From Haplomitrium mnioides (lineage: Eukaryota; Marchantiophyta; Haplomitriopsida; Calobryales), in contig JBNGIS010018088.1 of NCBI GenBank assembly GCA_049999725.1, positions 1 through 64,000 of the forward strand: a stretch of 64,000 nucleotides of DNA, read 5' to 3'. Below are positions 1-11,606 of the stretch, one piece after another. The notes beneath the pieces were generated by a model. It was not told the DNA's origin. It saw only the letters and a program-made list of their open reading frames with translations, and ran no database searches. The position numbers were made by a program, and so were the translations under genes. Each line of letters starts with the position of its first letter. Position 1 is the first letter of the stretch.

Positions 1-828
1 CCGCTTACAACTTTGTTTGTACATAGGTTCTAGACTCTTTCATAGATATTGAGACCTTTGTTTCTTTGAATCAAGTCTAAAACTTGAACACGTTTCTTGT
101 TTACAATCTTAATGCAATCTCCTTAGCTACTATCTTTTTTATTTAGACTATGATACGTTTCTATAAATGCTTCGTTGAACTGTGAAATATTTTTAATTGC
201 TAGAACCTTTTTGAAAGCCTACATTCACTTTTGCTTGCATGGATTTTCAACTTAATTTGAAAGCTTCTTTTCTTCTTGACGATTTAATTGAACTTTCTAA
301 ATCGATGCAATGTTTCTTTTTGTTTGTTTTTTTTGTTTACCATTGTAAACTCATTCGCTTGACTTCTAGTCCCCTTAGGCTATTTCTTTGTGTTTTATAA
401 TATTTTTCCGACAAAAAGGTTTGAAAGAGCACCATGTGTACGTGTGCCTCAAGTTTGTGCAATCAAATATATTTCAAAATAGTTTCTTTGAATGTGTATT
501 TAAACTTTTGGGCTTAGAATTGTAATCAATGATAAATGTAATTTTTTGATGAAAACTTACTGTAATTTTTATGATTTTAAACAAATTCGAGTTGTCAAAT
601 GTTTTCGTAAAAACTAGTAGTATTGATTGATTTTGCATAATGAAATTGACTTTTGCTCTATTATGGTTGCTGAAATGACTAAAAACAAACCCAAAAAACT
701 CATGTACTTTTTTTCTTTTAAAAATTAACCTCGTTTTTTATGTTTTTTGATATGAAAAATCACAATTTTTCCAAAAAAAAAAAGTTCTTGTTCTGAGTAG
801 CCTGTTTTTGGTTCAAAGTAGCGAATGT
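1..828 (-). mobile_element. Left end of a third methyltransferase-transposon copy (Z), pointing left
   Basis: Seen in sequence: read on the reverse strand, 828 down to 1 matches 23678-24500, the left end of transposon B, in the same order. Shared blocks include the terminal repeat, the A-rich stretch after it, and the segments near 676-745 and 220-280. The terminus lies at about 828, and the body of Z would continue to the left beyond the window. Right next to it, from 829, sequence of copy A begins (matching B from about 26683). The simplest reading is that Z inserted into A. The alternative is an inversion of A's own left arm with a breakpoint exactly at its terminus. No coding sequence of this copy lies in the window. 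Confidence 0.75.
786..828 (-). repeat. Terminal inverted repeat of copy Z
   Basis: On the reverse strand the end reads CGCTACTTTGAACC followed by a second block around CTACTCAGAACAAGAAC. The same two blocks occur at 23678-23722 (B left), and in inverted form at 8909-8949 (A right) and 34739-34781 (B right). The outermost bases are less conserved, so the exact end is uncertain by a few bases. Confidence 0.7.
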
Positions 829-3612
829 TAACTGTCAAATTGGAATCATTTTTCAAGTTTCTGTACGTCAAAAAGACCTCTCGTAGAGAGCATGATTGAA
901 TATTAAGGTACCAACAACATGCACACCCACCAAACAATCTTTATCAATATTTTTTGGTGGCGATGGCTAGTGTGAAATAGTATTTTTCTTCTGATCCATT
1001 CCATGAATGACAATTCCCAAGTATTTTTGACCATCAGCATAACATTTTCTTCGATGGCTTGCAAGTTTTGATCTTTCTTTCATTTGTTTGTCACGATGAA
1101 GAAACAATTGGCAATTATATTTGACTGCATCAATCCAAAACAAGGACATAAAACTAGTTTTGTAAAACATATGTCGATACTTGTAACATCAAAACACAAC
1201 CTTAGGTGTAAATAATATTTAAGGCATCTTAAGCAAATGTTTGAAATTATTGAAACAAAAAACTTTGTAAAAGATAAAAAAGAAACTTTAGGCAAATTGA
1301 AAAAACTAAAAGTCTATTTGGAAAAGAAAAAAACAAGGTTTACAAAAAAAAGGTTACTAGATCACATCCTCTGAACGTTTAGAATGAGTGGAGGTAACAA
1401 CAAATCGTATGCGCGCATAGAACCAATACAACAACACCAATATTATAGCTTGTTGTGAATGTTGTCGTGACTGGTTTTAAAAGAATCAAGAACAAATCCT
1501 ATGCGCGCATAGGATTTGTGAACAACAAAAACAATTTTTTCAAATTTTTCTTATAACGACTTTTCATTAAAAGGAACAAAAACAAAACTTGTTGCAAGGC
1601 TAAGGTCACAACAACAATCAAATTCATGTTTTGGCTTTAGTCGACTATAGAAAAGGTTGAAATTGAAATATAAAACAGCACAATCTATGCGAGCATAGAC
1701 TCTCTTCTCAACACTCAACTTGCTAAGAATTATTCGACTCCAATTCCCTTTACTAAATAACTTTAAAAAAATATATCTTTTAATTATAAGTTGAGAAAAC
1801 ATAACATCTCTAGAATTGAGCTTTGAGTCTAGAAAAAAAACGATAGATTAGCCAAAGGTATCAAAAGAGAAGAAAGTTTGTTACCTTTGTTAAGACTCCA
1901 AGACAAATTTTTCTCGCATAGATTTTATTTCTTCACATGTTTCACAAACAACAAATCTATTGCGTTTTGGAATTTTTACATTTGGAAAATGAGTTCTCTA
2001 GTGTTTTGTAAAACCCGAGAAACTGAGAATGCAATGGGGATCTTTCAATTTCAAATAAGTTGTATAATAGTCATAAGCTTCCCATTTTGTAAAATTATCC
2101 GACAAGTTGTACACTTTGTGAGTGGGCATTCTCTCGCAATGTCCTTGGAAAAAATTGTCCATCCACTCACGAAAGAAAACTCCTTTAGCAGAGAATTCTC
2201 TTTTTCCAAAAATGCCTCTAAGATATGCATTTTTGAGATTTTGAATCCTTTGGATTCTATCATTCCCTACTGCTAATACTAATTTGAAGGCTCTTCTACA
2301 AACAAAGATATGGCCTGGCAGTGTAAACCAATTTTTGACATCGGAATCTATCCTTGGTATTCCCTACTGTAGTGTGATATCACGATTCTTCATGTTTTGT
2401 CAAAAGTATGTTTCTCTCATAGTTTTCAAAAAATTTGTCTTGCACAACGACAAGCAATTATTTCGACAATAAGAAATCCTCTTCAATCTAGAAATGGACA
2501 TTGGATCCAGCTTTTTCTTCACAAATCTCTTGTCATGATAGATTTTCCGCAAAGAATTTTTGCGTAAGGTGTTTACCCATTTGGGTTTTGGTCTAGATAA
2601 CGAATTCTTATGTTGTATTGGACGATTCGGTCTATAAATGAATCCAACAATAGGAGATAATTCATCCTGAAGATCTTGTTCGTCATCGTAAACACTGTTT
2701 GTTTTGTCATAGAATATTTTTGAGATATGATTTTCTTCTTGAGGATTGGGAGAACTGCACAATTTCGAAACCGAATCTTGATCAATATCTTTATTAGAAA
2801 AAGAATGTTTTTTGTAATAAAATCAGTGCCCTTGGCGATAACTCCAAAGGAATGTTGATTGATTGACACTCTTTACCAGAATTTTTTTCCAAACTATTGT
2901 CTGAAGACTCCTCCAAAAGAATCTGATTTGTTTCAGATGTCCCAATCTCTTTGCGAGGTGCAACTTGAAAAGAAATCACTCGTTGTTTGAGTGGTGCTAT
3001 TGGGGGGAGTGGCTCATCTCCAAAATTAAAACTGTCCAAAGATTGTATGTTGTTTGTGGTTTGAAAAGACACACTTTGATCATAAATATTGAGGTCTCCC
3101 TTAGATGTGGACGAAGAAATTTTTACAATCATCTAAAATCTCTTTGTTGAGCTTTTTTTTTCCGACATTTTGAAATACTTAAAAGAAAGCTTCAACTTCG
3201 ACCGCTTGATGGGCAACAAAGATCTTTTGTTGGATGAAGATTGTTTCTTTAGATCTCTGCAAGCACTGAGTTCCCTCTTTGATCCTTTACACACAAAATG
3301 TTGATTCGTTAATCTTATACACGCATTGGATTCACTCCTTGACCCAATACGTGCATAGGGTTTAGTCCCTGATCCTATGCGCGTAGGGAGTTCATCTTCT
3401 CGATCTTTCTTGGCGGAGCTATCTAATTCAACACAAGTCATCTTTTTTCCCAATATACTCACCATCATACTTGGCGTCTTTGTTACTCCATTACTTAACT
3501 CCCGAAAATTGGCACTTGATTGAATTTCAAACTGCTTGCCAAAAGTAACACTCTTCTATGAAGGTGAATCTTGAAATTCTAATCTCTTCTTGCCTTTAAA
3601 AACTCCAGCTAT
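829..3612 (-). pseudogene. DUF7869-like putative transposase, copy A (truncated)
   Basis: Leftward gene of copy A, recognisable against copy B (25274-29484). In protein order it shows: a Ser/Lys/Arg-rich N-terminus (about 3612-3133); a stretch ending in a Cys-containing segment with CRNNCLSLC and a following R-E-T-Y-F (about 2490-2400); a segment with FPNVKIPKRN (about 1960-1990); an intron (1884-1125); then HRDKQMKERSKLASHRRK and IVIHGMDQKK (about 1100-1000), and DSNLTVNI where the gene is cut at 829. The GMDQ and DSN motifs are those of eukaryotic repeat proteins annotated as DUF7869, which I recall as RNase H-like; the family number is from memory. The first acidic residue before GMDQ is His here but Asp in copy B. 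The start codon is ATA where B has ATG, and frame breaks occur throughout, so this is a dead copy. The downstream QLDN and GFLMVG motifs seen in B are missing. Confidence 0.7.
1125..1884 (-). other. Probable intron of transposase gene A, carrying palindromes
   Basis: On the reverse strand, AAG|GTAAC at 1884 and TGCAG|TCAAATA at 1125 form a plausible intron. The same boundaries occur in copy B (27768 to 26976). Inside are palindromic motifs, notably the perfect 16-mer CCTATGCGCGCATAGG at 1498-1513 and degenerate versions near 1407 and 1686. Confidence 0.55.
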
Positions 3613-4068
3613 TGAAAAGACTCACAAAAACTAAGTTATTTCAAAGAGCTATTTTAAAAAATATTATGAAACTCTTACATCACTCTCAAAAGATGCAATT
3701 TTGTTGTTTTTTTTGCAAAACGACAAAATTAAGAACTTTTTGGGAAGAAAATGAAAAAAAGAAACTGGAAAGATGAAATCGAGCAATGCTTTATATACTA
3801 ACTTTTTTTTTGCACCAAGCAAACCTACGTGTCAAGAGCTCTACGAATTAATTTTTGGCGGCAAAAAACATTTTTTGAAATTTAGTTATAAAAGGAGCGC
3901 TAATGGAAAGTTTCTTTCCATTGTCGAGAGTTCAGTTTTTGGTTTTCATTTTTTGATTTTTTTTTTTTATTTTCTCAGTTTTTTGCCATTTCCAGCGCTT
4001 AGTGATTTCTGAGCTTTTGTTCAGTACATTTTTCACCTCCAAAAACATCTTTTTCTTCTATCTTCACA
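3613..4068. promoter_or_regulatory. Divergent promoter region of copy A
   Basis: The 456-bp spacer between the two divergent genes of copy A matches the 463-bp spacer of copy B (29485-29947). A TATA box, TATAAAAG at 3887-3894, lies 182 bases before the methyltransferase start codon. In B the same box lies 184 bases upstream, embedded in matching flanks. A second TATA-like stretch, TTTATATAC near 3789, is also shared and could serve either direction. No other motif can be assigned. Confidence 0.55.
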
Positions 4069-4479
4069 ATGGCCTCTCAAGGAGTTGTTTCCCGCCCTGC
4101 CAAACCGAAGCCATATAGGTATTCAGATGTTATCAAGGCTCTAGAGCTTGCAAGACTGGAGTGGAAATGGCTCGTAAACTATTGTTCGTTGAGAGACCTG
4201 GATCACCATCTTTACCTTTTTGCAAGTGAAGGTGAAAAATTCAATTTGGGTCTACTGGTCCAAATTACAATGATCTAGGAGGGAAAGAAAGCCAACATTA
4301 GGCTGCTTATACAGGCCCAAGACTCAATTGTGCTTTATTGCGCAAATCGCAAGCGATTTGATTTTTCATAGTACAAGGAGAGAGAAGTATTTGCTACGAA
4401 TCTTCAAGCGTCAAGGGAAGATGGAAAGGTGAGTTTCAAAATCTATTTTCTTATTCCTTTTTCCTTACTTAGTTGTAAC

Positions 4480-4690
4480 TCCTAGGATGTCCATGAGTGC
4501 ATAGACTTGAGTGTCCCTGCGTGCATTGATTTACTCTGAAATCCATGCGCGCATGGACTTCAGAGTCCTTGCGCTTAGGAACTTGAGAGTCCACGCGCAC
4601 ATAGACTCTCAAGTCCACGCGCGCCTAGACTCTGAATTCCATGCGCGCATGGACTTCAAAGTCCTTACGCGAATGGACTTCCTTATTTAC
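4480..4690 (+). repeat. Palindromic tandem array in intron 1 of methyltransferase A
   Basis: The intron (4429-4783, AAG|GTGAG to TTTAG) contains about eight degenerate units of 24-28 bp. Each has a core near CCATGCGCGCATGG (perfect at 4543-4556 and 4639-4652) separated by GACTTCAAAGTCC-like blocks. The equivalent intron of copy B (30309-30716) has a matching array at about 30360-30640. Confidence 0.75.
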
Positions 4691-6345
4691 TACATGCTTG
4701 TATTTTGTTAAAGTTCTTGCACTTTCCGAGCGTCACTCTAACATTTTCACTAATGCCAAATTGTTTTCTTTCTTTATTTTTAGTTCACTCAATATTTGGC
4801 CAATTTTGTTGATTCGTACAATGACGCGAAGCAGATCGAGCAAGACTCCATCAAGCTCACCATACAAATTAGGATTCTAAAGCCCAAGTAGGGCATTAAT
4901 ATTCAACATCTTGTGTCGCATCCGATTGCGGCAACATTCTTGGTTCACGCTACAGAGACTTCTTCCCAAAAAAAGAGAAAGGAGCCGTAGCCAATTGAGG
5001 CTTAGAAGAAAAAGAAACCAACACCAAAAAAGCAAAAACCTACACCAGCACCGGTTGTTGAGGAGGAGCCAGCCCCCTCAGAATTTGAAGTGAAATCTAC
5101 TTTGTCTGCCCTTTCGTCTTCATCACCAAGTAGCTTGAGGTAGGACCAAGAGTAGGAGCTGGAGCCAGTTCAGGCTCCAACGTCAAGAGCAAAAAGGCAA
5201 TCCCACAAGGGGTTGCATACTTTTTAGTAAAGAGAGTAGGTGGATCCTCAAACAATAACTGAGGAGGACAAAAACAAGATAAGAGACTCTGCAGTCCAGC
5301 ACTGCAGAGCCCGTGAAGAGACCATCACAATTAGGCTGGAAAACTTAAATCTGCAAAAGCCTAGAATGGACAGCTGGAGTCCATTCCAAATTCAAAGATT
5401 AAATGAGGATTTTGTGAAGCTTCTTGCACAAAGAATGCTCACGAATAAGTACGCGCATTCTTTTTTCATCGTGGTTGTAGACCCGAAGTGTGGTCTCAAG
5501 GACAAGTCAGAGTTCAACATCAGGAACCCTGACAAATATTGCTATGAGATTGCAAGAGTCAATCATAGTGTTGCAGCAAGGCAGCTACTTATTACAAAAT
5601 ATGAGGCGAAGAATCTTGTTTTGTCGCTCTACAACTATTACGTGTACGTGAGCCTCACATCAACAGAGGCCCGTATTTTTGCAACCGATGACAATTACGA
5701 CCAGAGGTACAGGCTTGAGATGATGTCTATTCAAAAGGTCGAGTATTAGTATCAACGATTTGTAGAGAGTGGGATGGTTTCATTCCAAAAATTGAAAAAT
5801 GAGCTAGTGCTGGAAACCCTCGAGATAAAACCCAAGTCTACACTTGAGAAGACCGTGACTTCTCAAGACAACTGGTTCCAGCTAGCAATCAGAAGTGGAG
5901 AGCTCTGGGATTTACAATAGAGCATTTTTTCAATGTGGGAGAAGAATATTGTGAAAGGCCAGAAGCCAAAGGCCAAAGGATCTCTCAAGATGAAGGATAT
6001 GAAGTGGACGCCTTGGAGGTCTCTTCAAGGTCTTCCATATGAAGTCAAGATTTTTGTTTTTAAGCGGGTGGAAGCCGGAGAGCTTTCAATGGACGAGATG
6101 TCTCGGGAGGCGGAGAGACATAAAGTTTTGGCGGTAATGGTAAAGAGTTTTTGTTTTGAGGTTTATTATGTATCATGAGATGAGGCAAGAGAGGAGTACC
6201 CTCTTCACACTGAAGAGTCGAAGATGGCCTCCTTTTATTCAAGCTTCGAGAAGCTTCTTATAACTCCTTTCTTTGGACCTACATTTATTTATTTGTATTT
6301 GCATTGAATATTTTGTAAATTTTTGTTGTGTTTAAAAAGTTTATG

Positions 6346-6780
6346 GTCCATACGTGCATGGACTATGATGTCTAAGCGCGCTTAGACTTCGAAGTCCATG
6401 CCGACATGAACTTTGATGCCATCACGCGCTTGGACTTCGAAGTCCAAACGCAAATTGACTTTCAAGTCCATGCGCATATGGACTTCAAAGTCCAAATGCG
6501 CATTGACTTTCAAGTCCCTGCGCACATTGACTTCGAAGTCTATGCGCGGATGGACTTTGGTGTTCAAGAGCACTTGGACTTCGAAGTCCATGCGAGCATG
6601 GACTTCAAAGTCCAAACGTGCATGGACTTCGAAGTCCAAGTGCTCTTGAATAGCAATGTCTATACGCGCATGGACTTCGAAGTCAATGCACACAGGGACT
6701 TGAAAGTCAATGCACGCATGGATTTCAAAGTCTAAGCGCGCTTGGATTTCGAAGTCCATGCGCACATGGACTCTAAAATG
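6346..6780 (+). repeat. 24-bp double-palindrome array in intron 2 of methyltransferase A
   Basis: About 18 tandem copies of a 24-bp unit. The unit consists of two adjacent 12-bp palindromes, GACTTCGAAGTC (for example 6385-6396) and CATGCGCGCATG or variants. Because the unit is self-complementary and 24 is divisible by 3, both strands stay open and translate to the same 8-residue repeat (FEVHARMD). The open frames at 6382-6765 (reverse) and 6406-6735 (forward) are therefore products of the array, not genes. The array lies between exons 2 and 3; the same intron in copy B carries a related array at about 32255-32630. Confidence 0.85.
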
Positions 6781-8069
6781 TTTTATGTTTTCTAACTTAA
6801 AATGTTTTTATCACTCTTTAATGTTTTATGTTCGATTTCTGTGTGGGGGGATAAAACATTTAAACGACAGCTAGCGAAGAAACTGAGAGTAGCTGCGAAA
6901 GGAATGAAAAAATCTGGGGTCAAAGAAGGGCTTGAAGATCAAGACCAGCCTCTCACGTTGGTCTCTTATCTTCATGCTTTTCTTCTCCATTGCGAAAAAG
7001 CTAGAGAGTGGAAAGCACGACAACAAAGTGGTGCTGCATCTCACACAACTAAAGGAGTTGTGAGAGACGAGGAAGATGAATTAATGTCGTATGCCGATGG
7101 TCTTAACGTGGTTTTTTTATCAAGTTCACTTTGGCTATTGTTGATATTCCTTACGAGTACAACCTTAAGGAATGCAAGCATGATGACTCAGAACCTTTTT
7201 CAAAAGATGACATTTTTTATATGGTATCATCTTTTATGGCAGTTACAACTTTGGACTTTTGGTCTTTTGTGATCATTCATTCTTTGCAGCAATTTAGCAT
7301 CGTCGAGGATGCCTTTTCTGAAGTCTGTTGTGCAATTGATCATGACATTTGGTGAGTTGTTCTTTTATTTTTTTGTTTTTTATTTCTCTGTTTTTTACTT
7401 CTCTTGCATTTTGGTTGCAATGCTTGATTTGATTATTTTTCTTTTTGCAGGGACAAAAGCAATATTCATCATTCTGGTGGTCCCAGAATCGCACATGCCC
7501 ATGAGTATTGGATGGTGGGCTACTCGACTAAGGAATGAAAGTGGAGCATGCGCCTCTTTAATTTGCAGCTTGCTTCTGTGACCGGACTTCCTTGGCAGAT
7601 TATGCGAAGTGTTTTTAGTTGCCCTGCAGTTTCAATAAAACTTAAACATCCAGGAGATGATGCTCATGTCAATGTTTATCAAAAGCCGCAAGCTCTCTAC
7701 AAAATTTTTATTGACCATTTATCAATAAAGCTGGATTGGATCCTTGATCTCTGCTTTGGGTCTAGCACATGCCTTTTCTGTGCTTTAAAGTTGATGCGAA
7801 ATTGCATCGTTGTGAAATATGATGGACATCAGTCTATTTATATTCCTCAAAGGGTTTTAACAAGGGCTTCTTTGCCATCCGATGTGGCTAAGTCACAAAT
7901 AGTTTTTGCATACCACAAGGAACCTGTTCCTCCTAGTACTATAGGTGCTTCTTGTGACTCTATTGTAATATCAAGTACTAGAAAGTCTCGACAAGATTCT
8001 CTAGTGGCTGCAGATGCTCAGCCTATGGATTTAGATAGGACAATTACTACTAAAGAGGATATAGTCTAA

Positions 8070-8908
8070 GGATCTGTTTGAACAATTTGTATTTATAATA
8101 AAGTTTATGTTTTCCAAATTTTTATTTACCAAAGTTTCATCTTGTTGCTCTCTCAATCTATCTCAAGTCTTTTCATCATGGTTTAGTTTGGTGGGCTTAA
8201 GAATAGTTTGACTCATATGATAATCTAAGAATGGTTTGAAGTCAATTGCAAATCTGAAGATGATTTTGAGTCTTTGCGCATTGTTTAGTGTCGTTACGCA
8301 TTAAGGCTATCTAGTTCTTGTTCGGATTCCCTGCGTGCATAAACTCTCAGGTTATTGTTCGGAGTCCCTTCACCCATAAGCCCAAGGGTTCTTGTTCAAT
8401 GTCTATGCTTGCATAGGTTGTAGGGTTCTTGTTTAGAATCTTTGCTTGCAATAACTCTAAGGTTCTAGTTCAAAGTCCATGCATGCATAGCTTCATTATT
8501 CTTGTTCAGAGTCTAAGCATAGACATGATTTACGATTCTGGTTTGGAGTCTATGCTTGCATAGGATATGTTAGCTATGATGCTCAAAGTTAGGTTCAAAG
8601 TTCTTATTTGACTAGACATTTACTATTCCTGTAACTTTTTTCCACCAAAAGATATATGTTTTAATTTATTTTTGATGAATTTAGTTTATTCACAATAATG
8701 TGAAGTTTTTATAAAATATTTGAATAACCGAAATGCTTGTTTTGCAAGGTATTTTCTACAAAGAAATGTTTAAAATATAATCTTAATGTAAAATATACAT
8801 TTTTTGTTTATAAAAAATAATTTTCTTTTCGGAAAAAAGATTTCAAATGTAAATTTGATGTTTTTAATGCCAAATCACCAAAAAAAAAATTCCGACTACC
8901 AAGTAAAA
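8070..8908 (+). repeat. Right subterminal region of copy A with palindromic repeats
   Basis: Non-coding stretch between the methyltransferase stop codon and the right terminal repeat. From about 8270 to 8580 it holds roughly six degenerate units of 45-55 bp built around GTCTATGCTTGCATAGG-like palindromes joined by GGTTCTTGTTCAGAG-like spacers. The remainder is AT-rich with nothing recognisable. Confidence 0.6.
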
Positions 8909-8949
8909 CACGAACTCAGTAGTGGTTCCCGGTTCAAAGTAGTGGCTGT
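8909..8949 (+). repeat. Right terminal inverted repeat of copy A
   Basis: Read inward on the reverse strand: AGCCACTACTTTGAACC, then GGGAACCACTACTGAGTTCG. It corresponds to the left ends at 23678-23722 and 786-828. Copia-1 sequence starts at about 8950. The outermost few bases are uncertain because the left target duplication of A is outside the window. Confidence 0.7.
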
Positions 8950-11241
8950 TCTTATTGGAATTGACAATCAAGGATGAATATCCACAATGCAATCTACATC
9001 CTGAAAGTCACATGACTTTTTCACCTCTGACAAACCATAAAAACAAATCTATCACATTGTAGACAGCGGATCTTCGCACACCATATTACAAGATCGTAAA
9101 TACTTCTCATCAATCAAACCTTCTTCCAGGCTTATGGCAACGATCATCGGCCACAATCAAATTGAAGAAGGACATGGTCCAGCAACCATACTATTTCCAA
9201 ACGGAACTAGATTGGATATCAAATCTGCAACTTATGCACCTGTAGCCACCAAGAACCTCATCAGTTTCCAAGATATACAACAAAACAGTTTTCACATTTA
9301 AATCAAATCTTTTTAAGACAATGAAGTCCTCCATATCTTGAGTCCAACAATTGCAGGCCTTGACATATGTGAATTTTTCTCACTATCACCACCTGGGATG
9401 TACACTACCAAAATATGCTCATATCATGTCTCCACAAAACTGGTCTCCATATCTCTCACATGGCACAACCGCCTAGGGTATCCGGGCCGAGACATGTTCT
9501 ACTGCATCAAAAATGATAGCAAAGGCATACTGTAGAACGTGCACCCACTGCCATTGGATACCCCATGCTTAGCATGCGTAGAAGGAAAATTGAGAACTGC
9601 TCCTTCTCACAACAAAACACCAATCAAGATTACTCCATTCCTCGAGAGATTCCATGTTGATGTCTGTGGACCTATCCATCCACCTTTGGGACCATTCCGA
9701 TACTTCCTTATCACCATTGATGCATCATCCAAATGGTTAGAAGTGTCTCTTCTTACAACCAAAAACATGGTCTTCCCAAAGCTGCTGCCCCAAATCTTGA
9801 AACTCTCAACATAGTTCCCTCATTACCCAATCAAAAATCTGAGAGTGGACAACACCAAAGAATTTTCTTCACAAGCTTTTGACGATTTTTGCACATGTGT
9901 CGGCATAGACAAACAATATACAGTTCCACATGTACACTTTCAAAATAACATTGCAGAATCTGCTATTAAGAGAATACAACTCATAGTAAGACCATTACTT
10001 CTGAATTCAAATCTCCCCATCATTGCTTGGAGACATGCAGTTATGCATGCAATATCTCTATTGCATTACAAACTATCTGCATTCAATCAAAATTTGCCAC
10101 ACCAACTTGCACTGAGAATTTGACCAGATATATCACATCTTCGCACATTTAGCTGCCTCATCCTTGTCCCAATCTTAGAACCACATCAAAAAAAGATGAG
10201 ACCACAATGATAAAAAGGTATATATAGTGGTTTTGAATCTCCTTCTATGATCGGATATCTTGAACACTCAACTTTTGATGTGTTTAAGTCTCGATTCGTA
10301 GACTGTCAACTCTTTGAAGAATCTTTTCCACATCTGGCACAAGAGGACAAAGTTGTACAACCCAAACCTGAAGACAACTTAATATGACACTAGCACTTAC
10401 CATTAGACTTTGACCAACAAAACAGACAATTCGATGCCGAAGTCAAACGACTCCTCTATTTACAACAAACATTAATCAAAATGACTAATGCATTTAACAA
10501 TGCAGCCAACGTCACCAAATCACATATTGAAGCTGCCAATATACCAACACGACTTCAAAAAGTCGACACACTTGCCACTGAAATACAACCTAAAGCAAAG
10601 CGTGGCAAATCTAAATGCTCAAAGAATAAGCCAAAATCACCGACATCATTACACGTTGCAACAGACAACGACAAAATAGTAATTGACTGTTCCCATTTTA
10701 GTCATATATGGGACAAAACCCAGACTACTATAGATGATTTATTTGCATTCTCTGTATCATAATCCATATACAATGATACACCTGATCCTTTATCTTTACG
10801 AGAAGCACAATCAAGAACCGATTGGCCTCAATAAGAGAAAGCAATAAATTCAAAACCTGATTCTCTCATACAACGGCAAGTATTTGGATCTGTTATGCCA
10901 ACATATCCCAACATGCATCTAACATATTACAGATTTATTTTTATCCGCAAATACAATGTGAAAAGTGATGTCACATGATATAAGACAAGATTAGTGGCCA
11001 AAGGATACACTCAGATCCCAAGACATGATTATGACCTCACATACTCACCTATCATGGACACTATAACTTTCAGATACATGATAGCATTTGCTATTCAATG
11101 CCATCTTACTATGCACATCATAGACGTCATCATTGCCTACTTATATGGCACTTTAGACACTCAGATTTTAATGAATCACCTCTCAAACTCATATCAAGAA
11201 TGGCATTTCACATTCAAAGGGAGAACAACCACAGTGCATAT

Positions 11242-11420
11242 GGACCTTTAGTCCCAAGTGGCCCAAATATTGAGATTGGACGTGTTGTCTCTCATGGCCC
11301 ACATACTGAGATTGGACCTTTTGTCTCTCACGGCCCACACATTGAGATTGGACCTTTTGTCTCTCATGGCCTAAACTTTGAGGTTAGACCTTTTGTACCT
11401 CATGATATGCACTATAAAAA
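11242..11420 (+). repeat. 36-bp coding tandem repeat inside copia-1 reverse transcriptase
   Basis: Four to five units of 36 bp, each starting GGACCTTTTGTC and encoding a 12-residue unit GPFVSHGPHIEI. More degenerate units continue to about 11520. The frame is kept through the array. Confidence 0.85.
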
Positions 11421-11606
11421 TGGACCTTTAGTCCATAAAGTCACAATGATTCAAAATGGACCTTCTGTCTACAAAGACCTCAATTTGGGAAAAGGACTTT
11501 TTGTCCTCAATGGCCAACAAATGAACAGATCCCGAAAGGACCTGTAGTCCTCATGTCAAATAGACAATACCAAATGATGGAAAGCAAGTTGCATAATGAT
11601 TTCAAA

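Larger units (their letters stand above)
4069..8069 (+). pseudogene. ParB-like / N6-N4 DNA methyltransferase fusion, copy A (disrupted)
   Basis: Reconstructed by comparison with copy B as four exons: about 4069-4428, 4784-6257, 6847-7351 and 7451-8069. Exon 1 begins with MASQGVVSRPAKPKPYRYSD. Exon 2 holds a Lys/Pro/Glu/Ser-rich linker (about 4950-5230), then a domain with YCYEIARVNHSVAARQLL (about 5540-5590) resembling the G-x-H-R segment of ParB-like N-terminal domains. Exons 3 and 4 hold the methyltransferase: motif IV region AIVDIPYEYN (DIPYE at 7143-7157), HEYWMVGYS, then YQKP and motif I WILDLCFGSST (DLCFGSST at 7746-7769). Motif IV before motif I, with a QKP segment between, is the arrangement of beta-class N6-adenine/N4-cytosine methyltransferases (Pfam N6_N4_Mtase, known family). 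Damage: several in-frame stops (for example in exon 1 and at about 7540), loss of the intron 2 donor GT, and GG instead of AG at its acceptor. It is not functional as it stands. Confidence 0.75.
829..8949 (+). mobile_element. Methyltransferase-encoding DNA transposon, copy A (left arm missing)
   Basis: This 8.1-kb segment is collinear with 26683-34781 of transposon B: transposase gene on the reverse strand (829-3612), shared promoter region (3613-4068), methyltransferase gene on the forward strand (4069-8069), palindromic subterminal repeats, and a right terminal inverted repeat ending at about 8949. The left ~3 kb present in B is absent and replaced at 829 by the terminus of copy Z. To the right the element abuts copia-1 in front of its protease, so A probably inserted into copia-1. 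Protein-level differences from B are frequent along the whole length, so A and B are separate old insertions rather than a recent duplication. Confidence 0.8.

Noticed and set aside
6382-6765. Long open frames on both strands encoding FEVHARMD-type repeats, looking like repeat proteins
   Set aside because: They result from the self-complementary 24-bp intronic array; frames exist equally on both strands and lie between conserved exons of the methyltransferase gene.
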